This document shows, piece after piece, positions 8,743-19,083 of a stretch of DNA of 64,000 nt. The notes under the pieces were generated by a model. The model did not search any database and was not told where the DNA came from. It saw only the letters and a program-made list of their open reading frames with translations. This DNA comes from Clostridiales bacterium (GTDB taxonomy: Bacteria; Bacillota; Clostridia; Oscillospirales; Oscillospiraceae). The stretch's first letter is position 1. Each line of letters starts with the position of its first letter. A program made the position numbers and the translations under genes. The DNA lies in assembly GCA_003150355.1 (NCBI GenBank), contig QAMJ01000014.1, positions 124,001 to 188,000 on the forward strand, read 5' to 3'.

Positions 8743-9001
8743 GAAAATGTTTAGGGAGCAAAGCATGGACAGAAGCGAGTTTCTTATTCGACTGAAGAAA
8801 AAAGGAATAGACCCTCAAATCGTCAGCTTTGACAGCAGCACAAAGGACGGCTGCAACATCCGGAAAAACCGTCTTGGCTGGGAAGTATTCATGAGAGAAA
8901 GAGGAAAAGAGTACGATAATATAGGCTTTCCATCGGAAAGTGATGCTTTGCAGTATCTGTATGATGAACTTGTAAAAATATACGGAAATGGGCAGAACTG
9001 A
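8729..9001 (+). CDS. Small hypothetical protein, 90 aa
   Basis: Short soluble, lysine-rich protein. I start it at ATG 8729, where GGAGG sits about 6 nt upstream; this overlaps the end of the MFS gene by 14 nt and suggests translational coupling. Codon use and GC are clearly more A/T-rich than in the carrier. The C-terminal half has an amphipathic stretch (SDALQYLYDELVKIY) similar in style to small immunity-type or adaptor proteins, but I recognise no family. It ends about 100 nt before the asnB promoter. Confidence 0.65.
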   Translation: MQQYKKMFREQSMDRSEFLIRLKKKGIDPQIVSFDSSTKDGCNIRKNRLGWEVFMRERGKEYDNIGFPSESDALQYLYDELVKIYGNGQN

Positions 9002-9101
9002 TATCGATATACAGACAAGTGACTGCCGGGCAAAGACAGAAGTCGAACCGGTTCAGGAAAACCATTCCGGGAAGTTGCACAAAATTTTCTGCAGAAAACT
9101 G

Positions 9102-9130
9102 TTGACAATGTCGAACGAGAGGTGTATATT
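9102..9130 (+). promoter_or_regulatory. asnB promoter
   Basis: TTGACA (9102-9107) and TATATT (9125-9130) with a 17-nt spacer. Transcription from here would start near 9137 and give a leader of about 335 nt containing the T-box. Just inside the leader, GACGC/GCGTC arms enclose the palindrome GGAACCGGTTCC (about 9149-9181). Confidence 0.85.
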
Positions 9131-9221
9131 ACACGCATCCAAAGACAGTGACGCTTCGGAACCGGTTCCGGGCGCTGCGTCTTTCACAAAATTTACAGGC
9201 GTTTGAATCCGGACAAGTAAT

Positions 9222-9430
9222 GCGGGGAACTCACTTACAGAGAGTGCGCGGAAGCTGAAAAGCGCACAGCCGAGCCTGCACGAATAACACCGGGTGAGCC
9301 GCGAGGGGAAAGGGAAACCGAGTATCCGAGCCGTCCGCGTCCCGCGTCAGTGGACAAGGGTTTGATTGAACCCCGGGAATGAGAAAAAAGATAGGTGGCA
9401 CCGCGAGGTACAGCACTTGCCCTATCGTAC
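9222..9430 (+). promoter_or_regulatory. T-box riboswitch, asparagine-specific
   Basis: tRNA-sensing leader upstream of asnB. Stem I is closed by CTCAC (9230-9234) and GTGAG (9294-9298), with an AGAGAG-type internal motif near its 5' side. The specifier loop contains AAC (9286-9288), an asparagine codon. The T-box core GGTGGCACCGCG lies at 9394-9406. Its UGGC (9396-9399) would pair with the NCCA end of a tRNA whose discriminator is G, as in tRNA-Asn. GATAGG (9390-9395) pairs with CCTATC (9421-9426) as the antiterminator stem. Uncharged tRNA-Asn should raise asnB expression. I see no clear U-tract after the competing hairpin (CAGCA/TGCTG), so control could be transcriptional with a weak terminator or partly translational. 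Confidence 0.92.
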
Positions 9431-9473
9431 ATGCTGAACATTTTGGATCCGACATCAATGGGAGGAAATGTTT

Positions 9474-11054
9474 ATGTGTTCGATAATGGGCTTTTGCGGC
9501 AGCGGCGTCACCTTTGCGCGTTTTAAGGAATGTTTTGACAGAACGGTATCCAGAGGGCCGGACGATACCCGTTACGTAGATACCGGGCGCGGCCTGCTCG
9601 GCTTCCACAGGCTTGCCATCATGGGTCTGCATCCGGAGGGAATGCAGCCGTTCGAACTGCACGGCAGCTACGCCGTCTGCAACGGCGAGATATACGGCTT
9701 TGAGAAGCTGCGCGAGGGACTGATCGCCAAGGGCTACAAGTTCCAGAGCGAGTCCGACTGCGAGATACTCCTGCCGCTCTACGAGCAGTACGGCACGGAT
9801 ATGTTCAAAATGCTCGATGCGGAGTTTGCGCTCATCATCTATGATGCCAAGACCCGCGGCTTTGTCGCCGCGCGCGACCCCATCGGCATCCGCCCGCTCT
9901 ATTACGGCTATACCGATTCAGATGAGATAGTCTTTGCCAGTGAGCCGAAGAACCTCGTCGGCCTTGTCGGGAAAATCATGCCGTTCCCTCCCGGACATTA
10001 TTACATCGACGGGAAGTTCGTCTGCTACGCTGATATGTCCAAAGTCGAGAGCGTCTGCCATGACGACCTTGAAACGGCCTGCGCGAAGATACATGAAAAG
10101 CTCGTCGCCGGTATTGAAAAGCGCCTTGTCGCCGACGCGAAGGTGGGCTTCCTGCTCTCCGGCGGGCTTGATTCCTCGCTCGTCTGCGCCGTTGCCGCTC
10201 GAAAGAGCGACAAGCCCATACACACCTTTGCCATCGGCATGGCGACGGACGCGATAGACCTCAAGTACGCCAAAGAAGTCGCCGACTACATCGGCAGCGA
10301 GCACACCGAGGTCATCATCACGCGCGACGATGTTATCGCCTCGCTTGATAAGCTTATCTACATCCTCGGCACCTATGACATCACGACCATCCGCGCGAGC
10401 ATGGGCATGTACCTGCTGTGCAAGGCGATACACGAGCAGACCGATATCCGCGTGCTGCTGACGGGTGAAATTTCCGATGAGCTCTTCGGCTATAAATACA
10501 CCGACTTTGCACCCTCGCCCGAGGAATTCCAGAAGGAAGCCGAGAAGCGCATACGCGAGCTGCACATGTACGATGTGCTCCGCGCCGACCGCTGCATTTC
10601 CGTGAACTCCCTTGAGGCGCGCGTACCGTTCGGCGATCTTGACTTTGTAAAATACGTCATGAGCCTTGACCCGGCGATGAAGATGAATACCTACGGCAAG
10701 GGCAAGTACCTGCTGCGTCATGCCTTTGAGGGCGACTGGCTCCCGCACGATATCCTCTACCGTGAGAAAGCTGCGTTTTCCGACGCTGTCGGCCACTCCC
10801 TCGTTGACGACCTCAAGGAGTATGCCGCGTCATATTACACCGATGAGGAGTACGAGGAAAAGCGCATGAAGTATGGCCATGCGCGCCCGTTTACCAAGGA
10901 GTCGCTTCTCTACCGCGAGATATTCGAGAAGTACTACCCCGGCCAGAGCGATATGGTAGCAGACTTCTGGATGCCGAACAAGAGCTGGAAAGGCTGCGAC
11001 GTCGACGATCCCTCCGCGCGCGTACTGTCAAACTACGGCGCAAGCGGTATGTGA
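9474..11054 (+). CDS. asnB: Asparagine synthetase B, glutamine-hydrolysing
   Basis: Makes asparagine from aspartate, ATP and glutamine in the cytosol. The N-terminal class-II glutamine amidotransferase domain needs Cys as the residue after Met. I therefore choose ATG 9474 (MCSIMGF), not the ATG 6 nt earlier, which would leave the Cys internal; GGGAGGAA lies just upstream. The synthetase domain has the PP-loop SGGLDSS at about residue 229 and the substrate-binding region LEARVPFGD further on. Length is 526 aa. Regulation is by the upstream asparagine T-box, which agrees with the function. A convergent terminator follows. Confidence 0.96.
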   Translation: MCSIMGFCGSGVTFARFKECFDRTVSRGPDDTRYVDTGRGLLGFHRLAIMGLHPEGMQPFELHGSYAVCNGEIYGFEKLREGLIAKGYKFQSESDCEILLPLYEQYGTDMFKMLDAEFALIIYDAKTRGFVAARDPIGIRPLYYGYTDSDEIVFASEPKNLVGLVGKIMPFPPGHYYIDGKFVCYADMSKVESVCHDDLETACAKIHEKLVAGIEKRLVADAKVGFLLSGGLDSSLVCAVAARKSDKPIHTFAIGMATDAIDLKYAKEVADYIGSEHTEVIITRDDVIASLDKLIYILGTYDITTIRASMGMYLLCKAIHEQTDIRVLLTGEISDELFGYKYTDFAPSPEEFQKEAEKRIRELHMYDVLRADRCISVNSLEARVPFGDLDFVKYVMSLDPAMKMNTYGKGKYLLRHAFEGDWLPHDILYREKAAFSDAVGHSLVDDLKEYAASYYTDEEYEEKRMKYGHARPFTKESLLYREIFEKYYPGQSDMVADFWMPNKSWKGCDVDDPSARVLSNYGASGM

Positions 11055-11082
11055 GCGTATACATATATAATATATAAATAGA

Positions 11083-11111
11083 ATCGGCGCAGCATTTGCA
11101 GCGCCGATTTT
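11083..11111. terminator. Bidirectional terminator asnB / MBL hydrolase
   Basis: AATCGGCGC ... GCGCCGATT stem followed by T on the plus strand and by A-rich/T-rich sequence on the minus strand. It lies between the convergent ends of asnB and the hydrolase gene. Confidence 0.8.
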
Positions 11112-11115
11112 CATG

Positions 11116-11763
11116 TTATTCTGTTTGCGCCTCTTTGCTGTAAAGAAGCTCCGGCCAGGGGAAAACATACACGCCGGGTTCCGTGTCGGCGGTGATCTCA
11201 AGGCTGTGCCGGGAGAGCATCCGGATATCGGCAGAGCGAAACAGCTCAAGAAAACGGTCGACTCCACAGACCTGCTGGAGCCCCTGCGCGCCGCGGCGGT
11301 AGTGCATGGGGACGATGATCCTGGGCTTCACGGCGTCGGTAATGCGCTTGGCCTGCGCAGCGTCAATGGTGTAATACCCGCCGACGGGGATGAGCAGCAC
11401 ATCGATGCTGCCAAGCTCCTCAAGCTGCGCGCCCGACAGCTCATGGCCAAGATCGCCGAGGTGCGCGAGGTTTATGCCCTCGGAGGAGATAACGGAAATG
11501 AGGTTCCTGCCGCGCAGCTCTCCGTGCTTGCTGTCGTGAAAGGTCTCAATCTGGCGCAGCTTCATTTCGGGCTTGTGCCCGGAAAGAATGATACGCTCCG
11601 GTGCGCAGTGGTCGCTGTGCCCGTGGCTGCATATCACCGCGTCGGCCTTCAGCTCCGGCAGCTCGAGCCCGGGAACGGAGCCGGGGGCATAGGGGTCGAA
11701 GACCACCGTCCCGTTCTCGCAGATGACCTTAAAGCATGAGTGCCCGTACCATATCAGCTTCAT
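11116..11763 (-). CDS. MBL-fold metal-dependent hydrolase (UPF0173-like)
   Basis: Cytosolic metallo-beta-lactamase-fold protein of 215 aa. The metal-binding HGHSDH motif is present at about residues 46-51, with an early His in WYGHSCF and a later PMHYR motif, as in the small UPF0173/YtkL-like hydrolases. The natural substrate of these proteins is mostly unknown. It stands alone between convergent asnB and the YcxB-like gene. The last ~10 residues may include variation that I cannot judge. The fold assignment is secure, the function is not. Confidence 0.85.
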   Translation of the reverse strand: MKLIWYGHSCFKVICENGTVVFDPYAPGSVPGLELPELKADAVICSHGHSDHCAPERIILSGHKPEMKLRQIETFHDSKHGELRGRNLISVISSEGINLAHLGDLGHELSGAQLEELGSIDVLLIPVGGYYTIDAAQAKRITDAVKPRIIVPMHYRRGAQGLQQVCGVDRFLELFRSADIRMLSRHSLEITADTEPGVYVFPWPELLYSKEAQTE

Positions 11764-11854
11764 TTAACACGCTCCTTTCAAAAATTATAACGGTGTTGGT
11801 GTTACAATTATAATATGAAAGAGGAGCGCGAGTCAACGCCAAATTCGCGTCGGA

Positions 11855-12418
11855 TCAGAGTCGAGGCCCCTGAAAACTGTCGTCACGGTTCGAGAGGTTC
11901 TTCAGGCTGAAGTTCAGGAACGTCACAGGCTGCTTCCATGTAAGATTAGTCTTGCGCGCGATAAGCTCCTTGAGGTCGTTCACGCTGCCGCCGGAGACGG
12001 TGTTCTTCTGCACCATGAAGGCTGCGCGGTTCTGGAGGAACATATACAGATAATCGCTGTCCTCCGCGAGACGGGAAAAGGAGGTGTAGCTGACAGGCTC
12101 GGTGTCGGGATTGAAGCTGAACTTGGTGGGGCCGAAGCTGTAATTAAAGACAGGCAGCTGCCCGCCGAGCTGCTTTATCACAGCGTCCGCGCGGGACTTT
12201 GCCACAGTGTTTCTGCCGGTCAGCATGAAGCAGCCAATCATGATGCACACGAGCGAAATACTCGTAGAAACCTGGGCCACCACGCCGAAAACGATCAAGG
12301 CGGCGGAGATCACAAGCAGGGCAATTTTTTTGCCGAACTCAAAGGTATTGTACTGCGTGATGCACATAAGCTCCACGGATTCTTTGCTGTGCGCCATTTT
12401 TGCGGTGATGTTGGTCAT
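11855..12418 (-). CDS. YcxB-like membrane protein
   Basis: A 187-aa protein with two adjacent hydrophobic segments (about 32-50 and 55-70), a short exposed linker, and a C-terminal soluble domain. That domain runs through YTSFSRLAEDSDYLYMFLQNRAAFMVQKN, the usual signature of YcxB-like (PF14317-type) domains, where the chain reads its own expression as a PH-like fold. I use ATG 12418 because GGGGAGG lies just upstream; an in-frame start 42 nt earlier has none. It shares orientation with gdhA but is separated by a terminator, so it is probably independent. Role unknown. Confidence 0.75.
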   Translation of the reverse strand: MTNITAKMAHSKESVELMCITQYNTFEFGKKIALLVISAALIVFGVVAQVSTSISLVCIMIGCFMLTGRNTVAKSRADAVIKQLGGQLPVFNYSFGPTKFSFNPDTEPVSYTSFSRLAEDSDYLYMFLQNRAAFMVQKNTVSGGSVNDLKELIARKTNLTWKQPVTFLNFSLKNLSNRDDSFQGPRL

Positions 12419-12475
12419 TGGAGAACCTCCCCTCGTTTGACCGATTATAACATTATTCACGTCTCACGGCAAGTA

Positions 12476-12507
12476 AAACCGGCAGAGCCTTTGCCCTGCC
12501 GGTTTTG
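12476..12507 (-). terminator. gdhA terminator
   Basis: AAAACCGGCAG ... CTGCCGGTTTT stem-loop directly after the gdhA stop on the minus strand, with T residues on the outgoing side. Confidence 0.85.
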
Positions 12508-12522
12508 AATGAACGCTTTATA

Positions 12523-13896
<1,374 letters not shown>

Positions 13897-13956
13897 TCAA
13901 TTATAAAACAAGATACGCCATCTTGCAACGAAAAATAAAAAGATGGCAAAGCAAAA

Positions 13957-13988
13957 ATCACCTCCGCTCGTTTCGGGCAGAGGTGATC
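13957..13988 (-). terminator. nadE terminator
   Basis: ATCACCTC ... GAGGTGAT stem-loop immediately after the nadE stop on the minus strand. Confidence 0.75.
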
Positions 13989-13998
13989 GCGATAAAAC

Positions 13999-15885
13999 TT
14001 ATCTGTTTTCCAGACTGCTGAGGAACATGGTGTTCTCGGCGTCGGACGGGATGAGGAAGCCGGTGCGCGGGGAGACGGAGAAGGCCTCGACCGCGGGGCC
14101 GTCCATCAGGCAGGAGCGCTTGAACTGCTGCGAGAAGTAACGCTTGCAGTAGCTGGTGATCCAGCGCAGCAGCTCTTCGTCGCTGAACTCGTCGCCGTAA
14201 GCGGCCTTGGCGAGCTTGAGCGTCTTTGCCGGGGAGAAGCCGCAGATCATCATCTTGTGGGTGAAGAAGTCCTGCAGGCTGTAGGAGCCGACAGCGTCCT
14301 CGCTCTTCTGCTCGATGAGGTCGTCATGTATCGGCAGAAGCTCCGGGGTGACGGGGCAGTCAAGCACGTCATAGAGCGCGGCCTTGAGAACCTTGTCCTC
14401 GGTCTTGCCGGCAATGTAGCTGACGTTTGCGCGCACCTGGGTCTTGGTCAGGCCGAGGTTCACGTCGTACATGCTGGTATGGTCGCCGTTATAGGTGCAC
14501 CAGCCGTCGACAAACTCGCTGAGATCCTCAGTGCCGACGTCAAGGCCGTTGACCTTATTGGCGATGTCCATGAGCACCTGCGTGCGCTCGCGCGCCTGCG
14601 CGTTCTCAAAGGCGATGGAGTAATCGTCATGCGCGTGGCCGATATCGTCAAAGTGCTGGTAGACGGACTTGCCGATGTCGATAACGCGGACCTCCGCGCC
14701 GATCTGCTCGGCGACGACGATGGCGTTGGACTTGGTGCGGGAGGAAGTGCCGAAGCAGGGCAGAGTGCAGGCGATGACGTTCGTGCTCGGAAGCCCCATT
14801 TTCTTCACGGCCATGGCGCTGACCATGACGGCAAGAGTGGAGTCCACACCGCCGGAGATACCGACGACGCAGTGGTCAAGCCCTGCGTACTCCATGCGCT
14901 TTACAAGGCCGGAGACCTGGATATCAAGCATACGCTCGCAGTAGGTCGGCAGATCCTCTGCCTTTTCGGGCAGGTGCGGATGCTTCTGGTAGGTGCGGGT
15001 GAGGGTGGTGTCCTCAAGCTCGCCGCCCCACGGGCAGACGTAGTGCAGATAATCGCACACGTCGAAGCCGCCCTTTGCACGGCGGAGATTTATCATGTGC
15101 TCAATGTCTATCTCACTGACGGCAAGGCTGTTTTCCTTCTCGTCGGAGGCGAGGATGACGCCGTTTTCGGCGACCATGCACAGACCGGAATAGACATTCT
15201 CGGTAGTGCTCTCGCCCTTGCCGGGCGCGGCCATGACGATGCCGCAGCGCAGCTTCTTCGACTCATAGCGCAGGTTAAGCTCCGCTTCGTCGGTGGAGGT
15301 GACGGTCTCGGGGAAGGAGGCCATCTGCGCGATGACGGTAGCACCGGAGAGCGCATGGCGCAGTGCGGGGGATGTGACGGCGTCCATGTCAGCGCCGAGC
15401 TCCACCGCGACCTTCAGGTCGGGCATGGAAGCGTGCTCGAACAGAACATCGGAGGACAGGAAGCTGTCATACTCGCCGACGGTAACGTCGAGCGCTTCAT
15501 CGTCGTCATAGCTCTGGAAGTGGGAGCCATCGACGTTCTCTCTGGGAACAAGACCCAGCAGCTCACCGTCACATATGGCGGCGGCGCAGCTGTAGATGCG
15601 GGAGCCGGCGGCGTAGGGCAGGCCGACGAAGACGAGCATATCCGTGCCGGCGGTCGCGGCGATGACCTTTGCGAGTGCGGCCTTTGCCCCGTCGAGGATA
15701 ACGCGGTGGGCGATGAGGTCAAAGCAGGAGCAGCCGGTGAGGGTAAGCTCCGGGAAAACGAGGATCTTGACGCCCTTGGCCTTGGCATCCGCGATACACT
15801 CAATAACGCGCTGGGCATTATACTCCGCGTCCGCGACCTTGATGACAGGGGACGCGGCGGCGGCCTTTATAAAACCGTACTTCAT
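13999..15885 (-). CDS. nadE: NAD+ synthetase with a degenerate glutaminase domain
   Basis: Final step of NAD synthesis: adenylation and amidation of nicotinate adenine dinucleotide. Residues 1 to about 270 form a nitrilase-fold domain and 320-628 the ATP-dependent synthetase, with PP-loop SGGVDS at 344-349. In glutamine-dependent NadE the nitrilase domain uses Glu, Lys and Cys. E46 (FPEL) is present, but the LVPK lysine is Arg115 (LVPREN) and the EICEDLW cysteine position is Gly164 (VELGADMD). The glutaminase is therefore probably inactive and the enzyme should depend on free ammonia. It is 18 nt downstream of glyS and likely co-transcribed. The synthetase assignment is secure. Confidence 0.93.
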   Translation of the reverse strand: MKYGFIKAAAASPVIKVADAEYNAQRVIECIADAKAKGVKILVFPELTLTGCSCFDLIAHRVILDGAKAALAKVIAATAGTDMLVFVGLPYAAGSRIYSCAAAICDGELLGLVPRENVDGSHFQSYDDDEALDVTVGEYDSFLSSDVLFEHASMPDLKVAVELGADMDAVTSPALRHALSGATVIAQMASFPETVTSTDEAELNLRYESKKLRCGIVMAAPGKGESTTENVYSGLCMVAENGVILASDEKENSLAVSEIDIEHMINLRRAKGGFDVCDYLHYVCPWGGELEDTTLTRTYQKHPHLPEKAEDLPTYCERMLDIQVSGLVKRMEYAGLDHCVVGISGGVDSTLAVMVSAMAVKKMGLPSTNVIACTLPCFGTSSRTKSNAIVVAEQIGAEVRVIDIGKSVYQHFDDIGHAHDDYSIAFENAQARERTQVLMDIANKVNGLDVGTEDLSEFVDGWCTYNGDHTSMYDVNLGLTKTQVRANVSYIAGKTEDKVLKAALYDVLDCPVTPELLPIHDDLIEQKSEDAVGSYSLQDFFTHKMMICGFSPAKTLKLAKAAYGDEFSDEELLRWITSYCKRYFSQQFKRSCLMDGPAVEAFSVSPRTGFLIPSDAENTMFLSSLENR

Positions 15886-15903
15886 TTATATATTCACCTG
15901 ATT

Positions 15904-17340
15904 TCAGAATTTGATACGCTCGGAGATATACGCCTTGACCTCACTGATGGGGATACGCACCTGCTCCATGCTGTCGCGCTCACGGACGGTGACGCAGTGG
16001 TCGGCTTCGTCTGTCTCTGTGCCGACGGTGTTGAAGTCAAAGGTGATGCAGAACGGGGTACCGATCTCATCCTCGCGGCGGTAGCGCTTGCCGATGGAGC
16101 CGGTCTCGTCATAGTCGCACATGAAATCACGGCTCAGCTCATTGTAAAGCTCCATTGCGGGGCCTGTGAGGATCTCCTTCTTGCTCAGCGGCAGGATCGC
16201 GCACTTGAACGGAGCGAGAGCGGGATGCAGATGCAGCACGGTGCGGATATCGTCATTGCCCTTCTTGTCCTGACCGACGACCTGCTCATCATAAGCGTCG
16301 CACAGGACGGAGAGCACGGTACGCTCGACGCCGAGGGACGGCTCGATAACGTAGGGGATATAGTGCTCGTTCTTCTCCTGATCGTAATAGGTGAGATCCT
16401 GACCGGAGACGGTCTGGTGCTGGGTCAGGTCATAGTCAGTGCGGTCGGCAACGCCCCAGAGTTCGCCCCAGCCGAAGGGGAAGAGGAACTCAAAGTCGGT
16501 AGTGGCCTTGGAGTAGAAGCAGAGCTCCTCGGGGTCATGGTCGCGCAGACGGAGGTTCTCATCCTTCAGGCCGATGGAGAGCAGGAAGTTATGGCAGAAG
16601 CTGCGCCAATAGTCGAACCACTCAAGGTCGGTGCCCGGCTGGCAGAAGAACTCAAGCTCCATCTGCTCGAACTCACGCACGCGGAAGATGAAGTTGCCCG
16701 GGGTGATCTCATTTCGGAAGCTCTTGCCGATCTGGCCGATGCCGAAGGGGAGCTTGCGGCGGGTGGTGCGCTGGACGTTCACGAAGTTCGTGAAGATGCC
16801 CTGCGCGGTCTCGGGACGGAGGTAGACGGTGTTCTTCGCGTCCTCGGTGACGCCCTGGAAGGTCTTGAACATCAGGTTGAACTGACGGATATCGGTGAAG
16901 TTATGCTTGCCGCAGGTGGGGCAGGGAATGTTGTGCTCCTCGACGAAGTCCTTCATCTCGCTCTGGGAGAAAGCGTCGATGGGCTTGGGCAGCTCGAAGG
17001 CGGTCTCGCTGCACCAATCCTCAATGAGCTTGTCCGCGCGGAAGCGCTCGTGGCATTCGCGGCAGTCCATCAGCGGATCGGAGAAGCCGCTCAGGTGGCC
17101 GGAGGCGACCCAGGTCTGCGGGTTCATGAGGATGGCGGCGTCAAGGCCGACGTTATACGGGTTCTCCTGCACGAACTTCTTCCACCAGGCGCGCTTGATG
17201 TTGTTCTTCAGCTCGACGCCGAGCGGGCCGTAGTCCCAGGTGTTGGCGAGGCCGCCGTAGATCTCGGAGCCGGCGAAGATGAAGCCTCTGTTCTTGCACA
17301 GAGCCACGATCCTGTCCATGGTTTTTTCGGTATTTTTCAT
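15904..17340 (-). CDS. glyS: Glycyl-tRNA synthetase, single-chain class II
   Basis: Charges tRNA-Gly in the cytosol. The 478-aa protein is the eukaryote/archaea-like homodimeric form common in many Gram-positives. The N-terminal catalytic core has the [12 protein letters not shown] region and class II motif 2 ([25 protein letters not shown]). A zinc-like set is visible in MDCREC (about 85-90) and CPTCGKH (about 137-143). Motif 3 lies near SLGVERTVL, and the anticodon-binding domain occupies the C-terminal ~110 residues. I start at ATG 17340, after GGAAAGGAAG; an upstream frame extension has no ribosome site. No T-box is seen in the 5' region. Confidence 0.96.
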   Translation of the reverse strand: MKNTEKTMDRIVALCKNRGFIFAGSEIYGGLANTWDYGPLGVELKNNIKRAWWKKFVQENPYNVGLDAAILMNPQTWVASGHLSGFSDPLMDCRECHERFRADKLIEDWCSETAFELPKPIDAFSQSEMKDFVEEHNIPCPTCGKHNFTDIRQFNLMFKTFQGVTEDAKNTVYLRPETAQGIFTNFVNVQRTTRRKLPFGIGQIGKSFRNEITPGNFIFRVREFEQMELEFFCQPGTDLEWFDYWRSFCHNFLLSIGLKDENLRLRDHDPEELCFYSKATTDFEFLFPFGWGELWGVADRTDYDLTQHQTVSGQDLTYYDQEKNEHYIPYVIEPSLGVERTVLSVLCDAYDEQVVGQDKKGNDDIRTVLHLHPALAPFKCAILPLSKKEILTGPAMELYNELSRDFMCDYDETGSIGKRYRREDEIGTPFCITFDFNTVGTETDEADHCVTVRERDSMEQVRIPISEVKAYISERIKF

Positions 17341-17402
17341 GTTTCTTCCTTTCCTGCGGCTGGCTGCCGCAGAGATAAAATTTTGTCTTCCGACAACACT
17401 AT

Positions 17403-17431
17403 AATATACCAGAATTATTGGCATATATCAA
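17403..17431 (-). promoter_or_regulatory. glyS-nadE promoter
   Basis: On the minus strand, TTGATA (17431-17426) and TATATT (17408-17403) are separated by 17 nt. It lies about 60 nt upstream of the glyS start. A short GC-rich hairpin (CTGCGGC/GCCGCAG, about 17354-17372) sits in the leader; no T-box motif is present. Confidence 0.6.
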
Positions 17432-17571
17432 CAAAAACTAAGCTGGGAAAAGTGTTAATTCTTAAATAAAGTTTAGAATTCAGGCGGGAAGAATTTAGTG
17501 CTGTCGGTTCCATTGTCAGGAAAAAGGGTGTATAATACCATCAGATAACAAATTAGACAGGACACGGAAAG

Positions 17572-19026
17572 ATGAAAGAGAACGATACGCGGGATAGGAC
17601 CCGCCGGAGACTTAAAGTAATACTGCTGGTGCTGCTGGCGTACATCGTAGCCATTGCGGCGCTCGCTGTGATAATAGACGCGCGGCATGTGCGCTTTTAC
17701 GTGACGGGGTCGGAGAACATAACGCAGGAGTACGGCGAAATGTACGAGGATCCGGGCGTGTACGCCGTGACCTACGGCAAGCTCTTCGGCGAGGGGACAA
17801 AGCGCCTGCACGTCGCAGTTGAGGGCAGTGTAGATACTACGAAGCTCGGCAGCTGCACGCTGAAATACTGGACGCGCTGGATGTTCACGGACTATGTGAC
17901 AGAGCGGAACGTCACTGTTATAGACACGACGCCCCCGGTCATAGAGCTCAAGCACATAGAGGGCTATGAGGCGAGCTGGATGAACGGCTACGAAGAGGAG
18001 GGCTACACCGCATTTGACAGCTGCGACGGCGACCTCACCTCAAAGGTCGTGCGCACAGAGGATAAGGACAAGGTGACCTATACCGTTACGGATTCGTCCG
18101 GAAACACCGCGACAGCCGTGCGCGAGATCGAGTACGCAAAGACCGAGCCGCGCATAATCCTGAACGGCGATGAGAACATGATATTCACCGCACGTACCGA
18201 CTTCACCGACCCAGGCTATACGGCGTCGGATGGACTGGGGAGAGACCTGACTTCCCTTGTGCAGGTTGACAGCGACGTCGTGCCATATATCGCGGGGGAC
18301 TATCAGATAGTCTACAGCCTCACAAGCGAGACGGGCGAGTCCGTCAGCGTGACGCGCAGCGTCACGGTCATCCCGGCGAACAGGCCGGACGTTGTGAACC
18401 CCGACGGCAAGACAATCTACCTCACATTTGACGACGGGCCGGGGCCTTATACCTCAAAGCTTCTGGACGTGCTGGCTGCGTATAACGTGAAGGCGACATT
18501 CTTCGTCACGGCGGCGAATCCAAAGTACTATGACATGATCGCCCGCGAAGTGAACGAGGGGCACTCCGTCGGCGTACACAGCTATTCTCACAACTATAAG
18601 ACCATCTATTCCAGCGAGGAAGCCTTCTTCAATGACTTCAACGCCATGGAGGAGATCATATACGAGCAGACCGGCAGCTACACACAGTTGTGCCGCTTCC
18701 CCGGCGGAAGCTCAAACACGGTCAGCAATTTCAATCCGGGTATAATGTCCCGCCTGACGGAAGCGCTTACTGACATGGGTTACAAGTATTTTGACTGGAA
18801 TGTGTCCTCGGGCGACGCGGGAGAGACGACGAAGACGGACGTCGTTATCTCCAACATCGAGTCTGGCTGCCGCGGTATGAAAGCGTCCGTCGTCCTCCAG
18901 CACGATATAAAGGACTTCAGCGTGAACGCGGTGGAGTCGGTAATAATCTGGGGATTGCAGAATGGCTATACATTCCGCGCCCTCGATATGAGCAGCCCCG
19001 ACGCGCACCATGGGGTGAACAATTAA
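17572..19026 (+). CDS. Membrane-anchored polysaccharide deacetylase with Ig-like repeats
   Basis: Probable cell-wall peptidoglycan or polysaccharide N-deacetylase facing outside. The order in 484 aa is a cytosolic N-terminus, one transmembrane segment (about 18-38), two to three Ig-like DUF5011/HYR-type modules (about 45-270, each with a YTAFDSCDGDLT or YTASDGLGRDLT-like turn), then a NodB domain. The NodB domain shows TFDDGPGP (285-292) with metal ligand D288 and HSYSH (336-340), plus a RFPGGSSN motif. The extracellular Ig-like modules probably space the enzyme from the membrane. It is monocistronic and ends at a strong hairpin. The exact substrate is inferred from the family. Confidence 0.9.
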   Translation: MKENDTRDRTRRRLKVILLVLLAYIVAIAALAVIIDARHVRFYVTGSENITQEYGEMYEDPGVYAVTYGKLFGEGTKRLHVAVEGSVDTTKLGSCTLKYWTRWMFTDYVTERNVTVIDTTPPVIELKHIEGYEASWMNGYEEEGYTAFDSCDGDLTSKVVRTEDKDKVTYTVTDSSGNTATAVREIEYAKTEPRIILNGDENMIFTARTDFTDPGYTASDGLGRDLTSLVQVDSDVVPYIAGDYQIVYSLTSETGESVSVTRSVTVIPANRPDVVNPDGKTIYLTFDDGPGPYTSKLLDVLAAYNVKATFFVTAANPKYYDMIAREVNEGHSVGVHSYSHNYKTIYSSEEAFFNDFNAMEEIIYEQTGSYTQLCRFPGGSSNTVSNFNPGIMSRLTEALTDMGYKYFDWNVSSGDAGETTKTDVVISNIESGCRGMKASVVLQHDIKDFSVNAVESVIIWGLQNGYTFRALDMSSPDAHHGVNN

Positions 19027-19042
19027 TTTATATAGAATAACG

Positions 19043-19083
19043 ATCCCCCGAAAACTCCGCACAGTGCGGAGCTTCCGGGGGAT
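19043..19083 (+). terminator. Terminator after polysaccharide deacetylase
   Basis: Perfect-looking long hairpin: ATCCCCCG and CGGGGGAT outer arms enclose CTCCGCA/TGCGGAG, followed by TTTG. Confidence 0.85.

Noticed and set aside
14257..17469. Very long plus-strand open frame (over 1000 codons) opposite nadE and glyS
   Set aside because: It is the complementary frame of two clearly homologous minus-strand genes; the translation is low-complexity Leu/Val/Ala/Asp-rich, typical of antisense reading of high-GC coding DNA.
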